A stretch of 64,000 nucleotides of DNA from Halictus rubicundus (lineage: Eukaryota; Arthropoda; Insecta; Hymenoptera; Halictidae): positions 434,001 through 498,000 of the forward strand of contig NW_027488628.1 of the NCBI RefSeq assembly GCF_050948215.1, in the 5' to 3' direction. The number at the start of each line of letters is the position of its first letter. The stretch's first letter is position 1. Both the position numbers and the translations under genes were made by a program. Under the pieces are notes generated by a model that was given only the letters and a program-made list of their open reading frames with translations, searched no databases and was not told where the DNA came from. Of this stretch, positions 37,505 to 50,831 are shown one piece after another.

Positions 37505-39460
37505 ATAGGATAGAGGAAAGGATAGGAAAGTGGATAGGATAGGATGGATAATAGGATAGAGGATAGGATAGAGGATTGGATAGGATAGAGGATAGGATAG
37601 GATAGAGGATAGGATAGGATAGAGGATAGGATAGGATAGAGGATAGGATAGGATAGAGGATAGGATAGGATAGAGGATAGGATAGGATAGAGGATAGGAT
37701 AGGATAGAGGATAGGATAGGTAATTGGATAGGATAGAGGATAGGATAAGGTAGAGGATAGTATAGGATAGAGGATAGGTTAGGATAAAGGATAGGATAGG
37801 ATAGAGGATAGAGGATAGAGGATAGGATAGGATAGAGGATGGGGTAGGATAGAGGATAGGATAGGATAGGGGATAGGATAGGATAGAGGATAGCATAGGA
37901 TAGAGGATAGGATAGGATAGAGAATAGGATAGGATAGAGGCTAGGATAGAGGATAGGATAGAGGATAGGATAGAGGATTGGATAGGATAGAGGATTGGAT
38001 AGGATAGAGGATAGTATCGGATAGAGGATAGGGTGGGATAGAGGATAGGATAGGATAGAGGATCGGATAGAGGATAGGATAGCATTGAGGATAGGATAGG
38101 ATAGAGGATAGAGGATAGAGGATAGGATAGGATAGAGGATGGGGTAGGATAGAGGATAGGATAGGATAGAGGATAGGATAGGATAGAGGATAGGATAGGA
38201 TAGAGGATAGCATAGGATAGAGGATAGGATAGGATAGAGAATAGGATAGGATAGAGGCTAGGATAGAGGATAGGATAGAGGAAAGGATAGAGGATTGGAT
38301 AGGATAGAGGATTGGATAGGATAGAGGATAGTATCGGATAGAGGATAGGGTGGGATAGAGGATAGGATAGGATAGAGGATCGGATAGAGGATAGGATAGC
38401 ATTGAGGATAGGATAGGATAGTGGATAGGATAAAGGATGGGATAGAGGATAGGATAGGATAGAGGATAGGATAGGATAGAGGAAAGGATAGGATAGAGGA
38501 TAGGATAGGTAATTGGATAGGATAGAGAATAGGATAGGATAGAGAATAGGATAGGATAGAGGATAGGATAGGATTGAGGATAGGATAGGATAGAGGATAG
38601 GATAGGATAGAGGATAGGATAGAGGATAGGATAGATGATAGGATAGGATAGAGTATAGGATAGGATAGAGGATAGGATAGTATAGGATAGAGGATAGGAT
38701 AGGATAGAGGATAGGATAGGATAGAGGACAGGATAGGATAGAGGATCGGATAGAGGATAGGATAGGATAGAGGATAGGATAGGATAGAGGATAGGACGTA
38801 ATAGAGGATAGGATAGGATTGAGGATCGGATAGAGGATAGGATAGGATAGAGGATAGGATAGAGGATTGGATAGGATAGAGGATAGGATAGGATAGAGGA
38901 TAGGATAGGATAGAGGATAGGATAGGATAGAGGATAGGATAGGATAGAGGATAGGATAGGATAGAGGAAAGGATAGGATAGAGGATAGGATAGGTAATTT
39001 GATAGGATAGAGGATAGGATAAGGTAGAGGATAGTATAGGATACAGGATAGGTTAGGATAAAGGATAGGATAGGATAGAGGATAGAGGATAGGATAGGAT
39101 AGAGGATGGGGTAGGATAGAGGATAGGATAGGATAGAGGATAGGATAGGATAGAGGATAGGATAGGATAGAGGATGGGAGACGATAGAGGATAGGATAGG
39201 ATAGAGAATGGGATAGGATAGAGGATAGGATAGGATAGAGCATAGGATAAAATAGAGGATAGGATAGGTAATTGGATAGGATAGAGGATAGGATCGGATA
39301 GAGGATAGGATAGGATAGAGGATTGGATAGACGATAGGATAGAGGATAGGATAGCGGATAGGATAGCGGATAGGATAGAGGATAGGATAGAGGATAGGAT
39401 AGAGGATAGGATAGGATAGAGGAAAGGATAGGATAGAGGATAGGATAGGTAATTGGATAG

Positions 39461-39979
39461 GATAGAGGATAGGATAGGATAGAGGATAGGATAGGATAGA
39501 GGATAGGATAGGATAGAGGATAGGATAGGATAGAGGATAGGATAGGATAGAGGATAGGATAGGATAGAGGATAGGATAGGATAGAGGATAGGATAGGATA
39601 GAGGATAGGATAGGATAGAGGATAGGATAGGATAGAGGATAGGATAGGATAGAGGATAGGATAGGATAGAGGATAGGATAGGATAGAGGATAGGATAGGA
39701 TAGAGGATAGGATAGGATAGAGGATAGGATAGGGTAGAGGATAGGATAGGATAGAGGATAGGATAGGATAGAGGATAGGATAGGATAGAGGATAGGATAG
39801 GATAGAGGATAGGATAGGATAGAGGATAGGATAGGATAGAGGATAGGATAGGATAGAGGATAGGATAGGATAGAGGATAGGATAGGATAGAGGATAGGAT
39901 AGGATAGAGGATAGGATAGGATAGAGGATAGGATAGGATAGAGGATAGGATAGGATAGAGGATAGGATAGGATAGAGGA
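39461..39979 (+). repeat. Longest near-perfect 17-bp monomer run
   Basis: About 30 consecutive 17-bp monomers occur with a single variant (GGGTA for GGATA at 39734). The run follows GTAATTGG and precedes GAATAGG and GAGGAAAGG, the same flanks in the same order as the run at 30414-30830. It is therefore the same locus expanded by several monomers in another higher-order copy. Confidence 0.88.
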
Positions 39980-40003
39980 TAGAATAGGATAGAGGAAAGG
40001 ATA

Positions 40004-41114
40004 GGATAGAATATAGGACAGGATAGAGGATAGGTTAGAGGATAGGATAGAGGATAGGATAGAGGATAGGATAGAGGATAGGACAGGATAGAGGATCGGA
40101 TAGAGGATAGGATAGGATAGAGGATAGGATAGAGGATAGGATAGAGGATAGGATAGAGGATAGGATACAGGATAGGATAGAGGATAGAGGATAGGATACA
40201 GGATAGGATAGAGGATAGAGGATAGGATACAGGATAGGATAGAGGATAGAGGATAGGATAGGGGATTGGATAGGATAGAGGATAGCATAAGTTAGAGGAT
40301 AGAATAGGATATAGAATAGGATAGGATAGATGATATTATAGGAAAGAGGATAGGATATGATATAGGATAGGATAGGATAGAGGATAGGATAAGTTATGGA
40401 TAGTATAGGATAGAGAACAGGATAGGGGATTGGATAGGATACAGGATAGGATACGATAGAGGATATGATACGATAGAGGATTGCATAGGATAGGGGATAT
40501 TATAGGATAGACGATAGGATAGGACAGAGGATAGGATAGGATAAAGGATAGGATAGGATAGAGGATAGGAGACGATAGAGGATAGGATAGGATAGAGAAT
40601 GGGATAGGATAGAGGATAGGACAGAGGATTGGATAGGATAGAGGATATTATTGGATAGAGAATAGGATAGGATAGAGGATAGGATAGCATAGAGGATAGG
40701 ATAGGATAGAAGATAGGATAGAATAGATGATAGGATAGGATAAAGGATAGGATAGGATAGAGGATAGAATAGGATAGAGGATAGGATAGCATAGATGATA
40801 TTATAGGAAAGAGGATAGGATAGCATAGATGATATTATAGGAAAGAGGATAGGATATGATGGAGGATTCGATGTTATAGAGGATAGGATAGGGGATTGAA
40901 TAGGATAGAGGATAGGATAGGACAGAGAATAGTATATAATACAGTATAGGATAGGATTGAGGACAGGACGGGATGGATGATAGGATAGGATAGAGGAAAG
41001 GATAGGATAGAGTATAGGATAGAGGATAGGATAGATGAAAGGATAGAATAGAGTATAGGAGAGGATAGAGGATAGGATAGAGGATAGGATAGAGGATAGG
41101 ATAGAGGATAGGAT
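40004..41114 (+). repeat. 9.1-kb-spaced dispersed repeat, second copy
   Basis: This is the partner of 30840-31995. The region from about 40360 is also the start of a separate tandem duplication (unit at 40363), so part of it occurs a third time at 42349-43085. Confidence 0.85.
40140..40262 (+). repeat. 31-bp minisatellite, three copies
   Basis: This is the same 31-bp GATACAGG unit as at 30960-31140, with marker C at 40168, 40199 and 40230. The last copy aligns with the last copy of the other locus at an offset of 9119 bp, so the two loci are paralogous and differ by two units. Confidence 0.9.
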
Positions 41115-42348
41115 AGAGGATAGGATAGAATAGAGGATGGGATAATATAGAGGATAGGATAGGATAGAGGATAGGATAAGGTAGAGGATAGTATAGGATA
41201 GAGGATAGGTTAGGATAAAGGCTAGAATAGGATAGAGGATAGAGGATAGAGGATAGGATAGGATAGAGGATGGGGTGGGATAGAGGATAGGATAGGATAG
41301 AGGATAGGATAGGATAGAGGAAAGGATAATATAGAGGATAGGATAGGATAGAGGATAGGATAGGATAGAGGATAGGATAGGATAGAGGATATAATAGGAT
41401 TGAGGAAAGGATAGGATAGAGGATAGGATAGGATAGAGGATACGATAGGATAGAGGATGCGATAGAGGATTGCATATGATAGAGGATAGGATAGAGGATA
41501 GGATAGGATAGAAGATAGGATAGGATAGAGGATAGGATAGGATCCAGGATAGGATCCAGGATAGGATAGGATAGGATAGAGGATAGGATAGGATAGAGGA
41601 TAGGATAGGATAGAGGACAGGATAGGATAGAGGATAAGATAGGATAAAGGATAGGATAGGATAGAGGATAGGATAGGATAGAGGATCGGATAGAGGATAG
41701 GATAGGATAGAGGATAGGATAGGATAGAGGATAGGACATAATAGAGGATAGGATAGGATAGAGGATCGGATAGAGGATAGGATAGGATAGAGGATAGGAT
41801 AGACGATAGGATAGAGGATAGGATAGCGGATAGGATAGAGGATAGGATAGAGGATAGAATACGATGGAGGATAGGACATAATAGAGGATAGGATAGGATT
41901 GAGGATCGGATAGAGGATAGGATAGGATAGAGGATCGGATAGAGGATAGGATATAATACAGTATAGGATAGGATTGAGGATAGGAAGGGATAGATGACAG
42001 GATAGAGGATTGGATAGGATAGAGGATCGGATAGAGGATAGGATAGGATAGAGGATAGGATAGGATAGAGGATAGGATAGGATAGAGGATAGGATAGGAT
42101 AGAGGATAGGATAGGATAGAGGATAGGATAGGATAGAGGATAGGATAGGATAGAGGATAGGATAGGATAGAGGATAGGATAGGATAGAGGATAGGATAGA
42201 GGATAGGATAGAGGATAGGATAGAGGATAGGATAGAGGATTGGATAGAGGATAGGATACGATAGAGGATAGGATAGGATAGAGGATAGGATAGGATAGAG
42301 GATGGGATAGAATAGAATATACGATAGGATAAAGGATAGGATAGGATA
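40363..42348 (+). repeat. 2-kb tandem duplication, copy 1
   Basis: The unit starts near ATATAGGATAGGATAGG followed by GATAAGTTATGG. Landmarks repeat at +1986 in the first 0.7 kb (for example GGGGATATTATAGG), at +2220 around the GGATCC doublet and at +2402 at ATATAATACAG. The second copy has thus gained about 0.4 kb, most visibly as extra 12-bp monomers near 43085-43320. Confidence 0.85.
41540..41557 (+). repeat. GGATCC doublet in a monomer pair
   Basis: Two GGATCC sites 12 bp apart (41540 and 41552) come from the variant GGATCCAGG replacing GGATAGAGG in two neighbouring 12-bp monomers. It is a local landmark and a BamHI site pair in an array otherwise almost free of that site. Confidence 0.88.
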
Positions 42349-44750
42349 TAGGATAGGATAGGATAGAGGATAGGATAAGTTATGGATAGTATAGGATAGA
42401 GAACAGGATAGGGGATTGGATAGGATACAGGATAGGATACGATAGAGGATATGATACGATAGAGGATTGCATAGGATAGGGGATATTATAGGATAGACGA
42501 TAGGATAGGACAGAGGATAGGATAGGATAAAGGATAGGATAGGATAGAGGATAGGAGACGATAGAGGATAGGATAGGATAGAGAATGGGATAGGATAGAG
42601 GATAGGACAGAGGATTGGATAGGATAGAGGATATTATTGGATAGAGAATAGGATAGGATAGAGGATAGGATAGGATAGAGGATAGGATAGGATAGAAGAT
42701 AGGATAGAATAGATGATAGGATAGGATAAAGGATAGGATAGGATAGAGGATAGAATAGGATAGAGGATAGGATAGCATAGATGATATTATAGGAAAGAGG
42801 ATAGGATAGCATAGATGATATTATAGGAAAGAGGATAGGATATGATGGAGGATTCGATGTTATAGAGGATAGGATAGGGGATTGGATAGGATAGAGGATA
42901 GGATAGGACAGAGAATAGTATATAATACAGTATAGGATAGGATTGAGGACAGGACGGGATGGATGATAGGATAGGATAGAGGAAAGGATAGGATAGAGTA
43001 TAGGATAGAGGATAGGATAGATGAAAGGATAGAATAGAGTATAGGAGAGGATAGAGGATAGGATAGAGGATAGGATAGAGGATAGGATAGAGGATAGGAT
43101 AGGATAGAGGATCGGATAGAGGATAGGATAGGATAGAGGATAGGATAGAGGATAGGATAGAGGATAGGATAGATGAAAGGATAGAATAGAGTATAGGAGA
43201 GGATAGAGGATAGGATAGAGGATCGGATAGAGGATAGGATAGGATAGAGGATAGGATAGAGGATAGGATAGAGGATAGGATAGAGGATAGGATAGAGGAT
43301 AGGATAGAGGATAGGATAGAATAGAGGATAGGATAATATAGAGGATAGGATAGGATAGAGGATAGGATAGGTAATTGGATAGGATAGAGGATAGGATAAG
43401 GTAGAGGATAGTATAGGATAGAGGATAGGTTAGGATAAAGGCTAGAATAGGATAGAGGATAGAGGATAGAGGATAGGATAGGATAGAGGATGGGGTAGGA
43501 TAGAGGATAGGATAGGATAGAGGATAGGATAGGATAGAGGAAAGGATAATATAGAGGATAGGATAGGATAGAGGATAGGATAGGATAGAGGATAGGATAG
43601 GATAGAGGATATAATAGGATTGAGGAAAGGATAGGATAGAGGATAGGATAGGATAGAGGATACGATAGGATAGAGGATGCGATAGAGGATTGCATATGAT
43701 AGAGGATAGGATAGAGGATAGGATAGGATAGAAGATAGGATAGGATAGAGGATAGGATAGGATCCAGGATAGGATCCAGGATAGGATAGGATAGGATAGA
43801 GGATAGGATAGGATAGAGGATAGGATAGGATAGAGGATAGGATAGGATAGAGGACAGGATAGGATAGAGGATAAGATAGGATAAAGGATAGGATAGGATA
43901 GAGGATAGGATAGGATAGAGGATCGGATAGAGGATAGGATAGGATAGAGGATAGGATAGGATAGAGGATAGGACATAATAGAGGATAGGATAGGATAGAG
44001 GATCGGATAGAGGATAGGATAGGATAGAGGATAGGATAGGATAGAGGATCGGATAGAGGATAGGATAGCGGATAGTATAGAGGATAGGATAGAGGATAGA
44101 ATAGGATGGAGGATAGGATAGGATAGAGGATAGGATAGGATAGAGGATAGGATAGGATAGAGGATAGGATAGAGGATAGGATAGGATAGAGGATAGGACA
44201 TAATAGAGGATAGGATAGGATTGAGGATCGGATAGAGGATAGGATAGGATAGAGGATAGGATAGGATAGAGGATAGGACATAATAGAGGATAGGATAGGA
44301 TTGAGGATCGGATAGAGGATAGGATAGGATAGAGGATCGGATAGAGGATAGGATATAATACAGTATAGGATAGGATTGAGGATAGGAAGGGATAGATGAC
44401 AGGATAGAGGATTGGATAGGATAGAGGATCGGATAGAGGATAGGATAGGATAGAGGATAGGATAGGATAGAGGATAGGATAGGATAGAGGATAGGATAGG
44501 ATAGAGGATAGGATAGGATAGAGGATAGGATAGGATAGAGGATAGGATAGGATAGAGGATAGGATAGGATAGAGGATAGGATAGGATAGAGGATAGGATA
44601 GGATAGAGGATAGGATAGGATAGAGGATAGGATAGAGGATAGGATAGAGGATTGGATAGAGGATAGGATACGATAGAGGATAGGATAGGATAGAGGATAG
44701 GATAGGATAGAGGATAGGATAGAATAGAATATACGATAGGATAAAGGATA
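42349..44750 (+). repeat. 2.4-kb tandem duplication, copy 2
   Basis: This is the second copy of the unit at 40363-42348, with inserted 12-bp and 7-bp monomers and an additional GGACATAATAGAGG repeat near 44207-44290. The right edge is approximate, near ATACGATAGGATAAAGG. Confidence 0.82.
43760..43777 (+). repeat. GGATCC doublet, duplicate
   Basis: This is the same doublet as at 41540-41557, offset by 2220 bp within the second copy of the 2-kb tandem duplication. Confidence 0.88.
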
Positions 44751-44779
44751 GGATAGGATAGAGGATAGGATAGGATAGA

Positions 44780-44820
44780 GGATACGATATTATGGGCTAT
44801 ATGGCAGGATGGAGGACAGG
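44780..44820 (+). repeat. Diverged ATTATGGGC element 5
   Basis: Last copy with lineage base G; 230 bp to GTAATTGG. It is separated from element 4 by 7.3 kb that has no such element and contains the 2-kb tandem duplication. Confidence 0.9.
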
Positions 44821-47309
44821 ATAGGATAGAGGAAAGGATAGGAAAGTGGATAGGATAGGATGGATAATAGGATAGAGGATAGGATAGAGGATTGGATAGG
44901 ATAGAGGATAGGATAGGATAGAGGATAGGATAGGATAGAGGATAGGATAGGATAGAGGATAGGATAGGATAGAGGATAGGATCGGATAGAGGAAAGGATA
45001 GGATAGAGGATAGGATAGGTAATTGGATAGGATAGAGGATAGGATAAGGTATAGGATAGTATAGGATAGAGGATAGGTTAGGATAAAGGATAGGATAGGA
45101 TAGAGGATAGAGGATATAGGATAGGATAGGAAAGAGGATGGGGTAGGATAGAGGATAGGATAGGATAGAGGATAGGATAGGCTAGAGGATAGAATAGGAT
45201 AGAGGATAGCATAGGATAGAGGATAGGATAGGATAGAGAATAGGATAGGATAGAGGCTAGGATAGAGGATAGGATAGAGGATAGGATAGAGGATAGGATA
45301 GAGGATAGGATAGAGGATAGGATAGGATAGAGGATCGGATAGAAGATAGGAGAGAGGATAGAATAGAGGATACGATAGAGGATTGGATAGGATAGAGGAT
45401 AGGATCGGATAGAGGATAGGGTGGGATAGAGGATAGGATAGGATAGAGGATCGGATAGAGGATAGGATAGCATTGAGGATAGGATAGGATAGTGGATAGG
45501 ATAGGTAATTGGATAGGATAGAGGATAGGATAGGATAGAGGATAGGATAGGATAGAGGATAGTATAGGATAGAGGATCGGATAGAGGATAGTATAGCTTT
45601 GAGGATAGGATAGGATAGTGGATAGGATAGAGGATAGGATAGAGGATAGGATAGAGAATAGGATAGGATAGAGGAAAGGATAGGATAGAGGATAGGATAG
45701 GTAATTGGATAGGATAGAGGATAGGATAGGATAGAGGATAGGATAGGATAGAGGATAGGATAGGATAGAGGATAGGATAGGATAGAGGATAGGATAGGAT
45801 AGAGGATAGGATAGGATAGAGGATAGGATAGGATAGAGGATAGGATAGGATAGAGGATAGGATAGGATAGAGGATTGGATAGGATAGAGGATAGGATAGG
45901 ATAGAGGATAGGATAGGATAGGATAGAGGATAGGATAGGATAGAGGATAGGATAGGATAGAGGATAGGATAGGATAGAGGAAAGGATAGGATAGAGGATA
46001 GGATAGGTAATTGGATAGGATAGAGGATAGGATAAGGTAGAGGATAGTATAGGATAGAGGATAGGTTAGGATAAAGGATAGGATAGGATAGAGGATAGAG
46101 GATAGAGGATAGGATAGGATAGAGGATGGGGTAGGATAGGATAGAGGATAGGATAGGATAGAGGATAGGATAGGATAGAGGATAGCATAGGATAGAGGAT
46201 AGGATAGGATAGAGAATAGGATAGGATAGAGGCTAGGATAGAGGATAGGATAGAGGATAGGATAGAGGATAGGATAGAGGATAGGATAGGATAGAGGATA
46301 GGATAGGATAGAGGATAGGATAGGATAGAGAATAGGATAGGATAGAGGCTAGGATAGAGGATAGGATAGAGGATAGGATAGGGAATAGGATAGGATAGAG
46401 AATAGGAACGGACGGATGATATTATAGGATAGAGGATAGGATATGATAGAGTATACGATATTATAGAGGATAGGATAGGATAGAGGATACGATAGAGTAT
46501 TGGATAGAGGATAGGATAGGATAGAGAATAGGATAGGATAGAGGATTGGATAAGGTAGAGGATAGTATAGGATAGAGGATAGGATAGGATAGAGGATATA
46601 ATAGGATTGAGGAAAGGATAGGATAGAGGATAGGATAGGATCGAGGATAGGATAGGATAGAGGATAGGATATAGGATAGGATAGGATAGAGGATAGGATA
46701 GGATAGAGGATACGATAGGATCGAGGATAGGATAGGATAGAGGAAAGGATAGGATAGAATATAGGACAGGATAGAGGATAGGATAGAGGATAGGATAGCA
46801 TTGAGGATAGGATAGGATAGTGGATAGGATAGGTAATTGGATAGGATAGAGGATAGGATAGGATAGAGGATAGGATAGGATAGAGGATAGTATAGGATAG
46901 AGGATCGGATAGAGGATAGTATAGCTTTGAGGATAGGATAGGATAGTGGATAGGATAGAGGATAGGATAGAGGATAGGATAGAGAATAGGATAGGATAGA
47001 GGAAAGGATAGGATAGAGGATAGGATAGGTAATTGGATAGGATAGAGGATAGGATAGGATAGAGGATAGGATAGGATAGAGGATAGGATAGGATAGAGGA
47101 TAGGATAGGATAGAGGATAGGATAGGATAGAGGATAGGATAGGATAGAGGATAGGATAGGATAGAGGATAGGATAGGATAGAGGATACGATAGGATCGAG
47201 GATAGGATAGGATAGAGGAAAGGATAGGATAGAATATAGGACAGGATAGAGGATAGGATAGAGGATAGGATAGAGGAAAGGATAGAATAGAGTATAGGAG
47301 AGTATTGAG

Positions 47310-47392
47310 GATAGGATAGAGGATAGGATGGAGGATAGGATAGAGGATAGGATGGAGGATAGGATAGAGGATAGGATGGAGGATAGGATAGG
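47310..47392 (+). repeat. 24-bp minisatellite, three copies
   Basis: TGGAGG is at 47329, 47353 and 47377. The upstream flank has AGTATTGAGG, a one-base change from the other loci. Confidence 0.87.
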
Positions 47393-47400
47393 ATAGAGGA

Positions 47401-48190
47401 TCCGATAGAGGATAGGATAGGATAGAGGATAGGATAGAGGATAGGATAGGATAGAGGATAGGATAGGATAGAGGATAGGATAGGATAGAGGATAGGATAG
47501 GATAGAGGATAGGATAGGATAGAGGATAGGATAGGATAGAGGATAGGATAGGATAGAGGATAGGACATAATAGAGGATAGGATAGGATTGAGGATCGGAT
47601 AGAGGATAGGATAGGATAGAGGATAGGATAGGATAGAGGATAGGATAGGATAGAATATACGATATTATGGGCTATATGGCAGGATGGAGGACAGGATAGG
47701 ATAGAGGAAAGGATAGTAAAGTGGATAGGATAGGATGGATAATAGGATAGAGGATAGGATAGAGGATTGGATAGGATAGAGGATAGGATAGAGGATTGGA
47801 TAGGATAGAGGATAGGATAGGATAGAGGATAGGATAGGATAGGATAGAGGATAGGATAGGATAGAGGATAGGATAGGATAGAGGATAGGATAGGATAGAG
47901 GAAAGGATAGGATAGAGGATAGGATAGGTAATTGTATAGGATAGAGGATAGGATAAGGTAGAGGATAGTATAGGATAGAGGATAGGTTAGGATAAAGGAT
48001 AGGATAGGATAGAGGATAGAGGATAGAGGATAGGATAGGATAGAGGATGGGGTAGGATAGAGGATAGGATAGGATAGAGGATAGGATAGGATAGAGGATA
48101 GGATAGGATAGAGGATAGCATAGGATAGAGGATAGGATAGGATAGAGAATAGGATAGGATAGAGGCTAGGATAGAGGATAGGATAGAGGA
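47401..48190 (+). repeat. 0.79-kb exact tandem duplication, copy 1
   Basis: This 790-bp unit begins with TCCGATAGAGG and ends after GAGGCTAGGATAGAGG. It contains one ATTATGGGC element (47664) and one GTAATTGT variant (47928), both unique to this pair in having GT after TAATT. Copy 2 starts at the next base. Confidence 0.92.
47655..47695 (+). repeat. Diverged ATTATGGGC element 6
   Basis: First copy with lineage base T (GATAGTAAAGTGG). It is preceded by GAATATACGAT instead of GAGGATACGAT. GTAATTGT follows after 264 bp. Confidence 0.9.
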
Positions 48191-48970
48191 TCCGATAGAG
48201 GATAGGATAGGATAGAGGATAGGATAGAGGATAGGATAGGATAGAGGATAGGATAGGATAGAGGATAGGATAGGATAGAGGATAGGATAGGATAGAGGAT
48301 AGGATAGGATAGAGGATAGGATAGGATAGAGGATAGGATAGGATAGAGGATAGGACATAATAGAGGATAGGATAGGATTGAGGATCGGATAGAGGATAGG
48401 ATAGGATAGAGGATAGGATAGGATAGAATATACGATATTATGGGCTATATGGCAGGATGGAGGACAGGATAGGATAGAGGAAAGGATAGTAAAGTGGATA
48501 GGATAGGATGGATAATAGGATAGAGGATAGGATAGAGGATTGGATAGGATAGAGGATAGGATAGAGGATTGGATAGGATAGAGGATAGGATAGGATAGAG
48601 GATAGGATAGGATAGGATAGAGGATAGGATAGGATAGAGGATAGGATAGGATAGAGGATAGGATAGGATAGAGGAAAGGATAGGATAGAGGATAGGATAG
48701 GTAATTGTATAGGATAGAGGATAGGATAAGGTAGAGGATAGTATAGGATAGAGGATAGGTTAGGATAAAGGATAGGATAGGATAGAGGATAGAGGATAGA
48801 GGATAGAGGATAGGATAGGATAGAGGATGGGGTAGGATAGAGGATAGGATAGGATAGAGGATAGGATAGGATAGAGGATAGGATAGGATAGAGGATAGCA
48901 TAGGATAGAGGATAGGATAGGATAGAGAATAGGATAGGATAGAGGCTAGGATAGAGGATAGGATAGAGGA
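48191..48970 (+). repeat. 0.79-kb exact tandem duplication, copy 2
   Basis: This copy is 780 bp long. It differs from copy 1 by minus one 17-bp monomer before the ATTATGGGC element and plus one 7-bp monomer in the 7-mer cluster near 48790 (four AGAGGAT against three). Otherwise the landmarks coincide at +773. Confidence 0.92.
48428..48468 (+). repeat. Diverged ATTATGGGC element 7
   Basis: Lineage base T, with GAATATACGAT upstream and 264 bp to GTAATTGT. It is the tandem-duplicate partner of element 6. Confidence 0.9.
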
Positions 48971-49909
48971 TAGGATAGAGGATAGGATAGAGGATAGGAT
49001 AGGATAGAGGATAGGATAGGATAGAGGATAGGATAGGATAGAGAATAGGATAGGATAGAGGCTAGGATAGAGGATAGGATAGAGGATAGGATAGAGGATA
49101 GGATAGAGGATAGGATAGGATAGAGGATAGGATAGAAGATAGGAGAGAGGATAGAATAGAGGATAGGATAGAGGATTGGATAGGATAGAGGATAGGATCG
49201 GATAGAGGATAGGGTGGGATAGAGGATAGGATAGGATAGAGGATCGGATAGGATAGAGGATAGGATAGGATTGAGGATAGGATAGGATTGAGGATAGGAT
49301 AGGATAGAGGATTGGATAGGATAGAGGATAGAGAATAGGATAGGATACAGGAAGGGATAGGATTGAGTATAGGATTGGATAGAGGATAGGACAGGATAGA
49401 TGATAGGATAGGATAGAGGATAGGATAGAGGATAGGATAGAGAATAGGATAGGATAGAGAATAGGAACGGATGGATGATATCATAGGATAGAGGATAGGA
49501 TATGATAGAGTATACGATATTATAGAGGATAGGATAGGATAGAGGATACGCTAGAGTATTGGATAGAGGATAGGATAGGACAGAGAATAGGATAGGATAG
49601 AGGATTGGATAAGGTAGAGGATAGTATAGGATAGAGGATAGGATAGGATAGAGGATATAATAGGATTGAGGAAAGGATAGGATAGAGGATAGGATAGGAT
49701 CGAGGATAGGATAGGATAGAGGATAGGATATAGGATAGGATAGGATAGAGGATAGGATAGGATAGAGGATAGGATAGGATAGAGGATACGATAGGATCGA
49801 GGATAGGATAGGATAGAGGAAAGGATAGGATAGAATATAGGACAGGATAGAGGATAGGATAGAGGATAGGATAGAGGAAAGGATAGAATAGAGTATAGGA
49901 GAGGATTGA

Positions 49910-49990
49910 GGATAGGATAGAGGATAGGATGGAGGATAGGATAGAGGATAGGATGGAGGATAGGATAGAGGATAGGATGGAGGATAGGAT
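49910..49990 (+). repeat. 24-bp minisatellite, three copies
   Basis: TGGAGG is at 49930, 49954 and 49978, with the same flanks as the 33.7-kb locus. The corresponding place at 43.0-43.1 kb has plain 12-bp monomers, so the variant pair arose once and then amplified. Confidence 0.87.
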
Positions 49991-50790
49991 AGGATAGAGG
50001 ATCGGATAGAGGATAGGATAGGATAGAGGATAGGATAGAGGATAGGATAGGATAGAGGATAGGATAGGATAGAGGATAGGATAGGATAGAGGATACGACA
50101 TAATAGAGGATAGGATAGGATTGAGGATCGGATAGAGGATAGGATAGGATAGAGGATAGGATAGGATAGAGGATAGGATAGGATGGAGGATAGGACATAA
50201 TAGAGGATAGGATAGGATTGAGGATCGGATAGAGGATAGGATAGGATAGAGGATCGGATAGAGGATAGGATAGGATTGAGGATAGGAAGGGATAGATGAT
50301 AGGATAGAGGATTGGATAGGATAGAGGGTCGGATAGAGGATAGGATAGGATAGAGGATAGGATAGGATAGAGGATAGGATATAATAGAGGATAGGATAGG
50401 ATTGAGGATCGGATAGAGGATAGGATAGGATAGAGGATCGGATAGAGGATAGGATAGGATTGAGGATAGGAAGGGATAGATGATAGGATAGAGGATTGGA
50501 TAGGATAGAGGATCGGATAGAGGATAGGATAGGATAGAGGATAGGATAGGATAGAGGATAGGATAGGATAGAGGATAGGATAGGATAGAGGATAGGATAT
50601 AATAGAGGATAGGATAGGAAAGAGGAGCGGATAGAGGATTGGATAGGATAGAGGATAGGATAGGATAGAGGATAGGATAGAGGATAGGATAGAGGATAGG
50701 ATAGAGGATAGGATAGGATAGAGGATAGGATAGAATAGAGGATACGATAGGATAAAGGATAGGATAGGATAGAGGATAGGATAGGATAGA

Positions 50791-50831
50791 GGATACGATA
50801 TTATGGGCTATATGGCAGGATGGAGGACAGG
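50791..50831 (+). repeat. Diverged ATTATGGGC element 8
   Basis: Lineage base T; 235 bp to GTAATTGG, five bases (one GGATA) more than the 230-bp class because of a GGACAGAGG monomer change. Confidence 0.9.
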
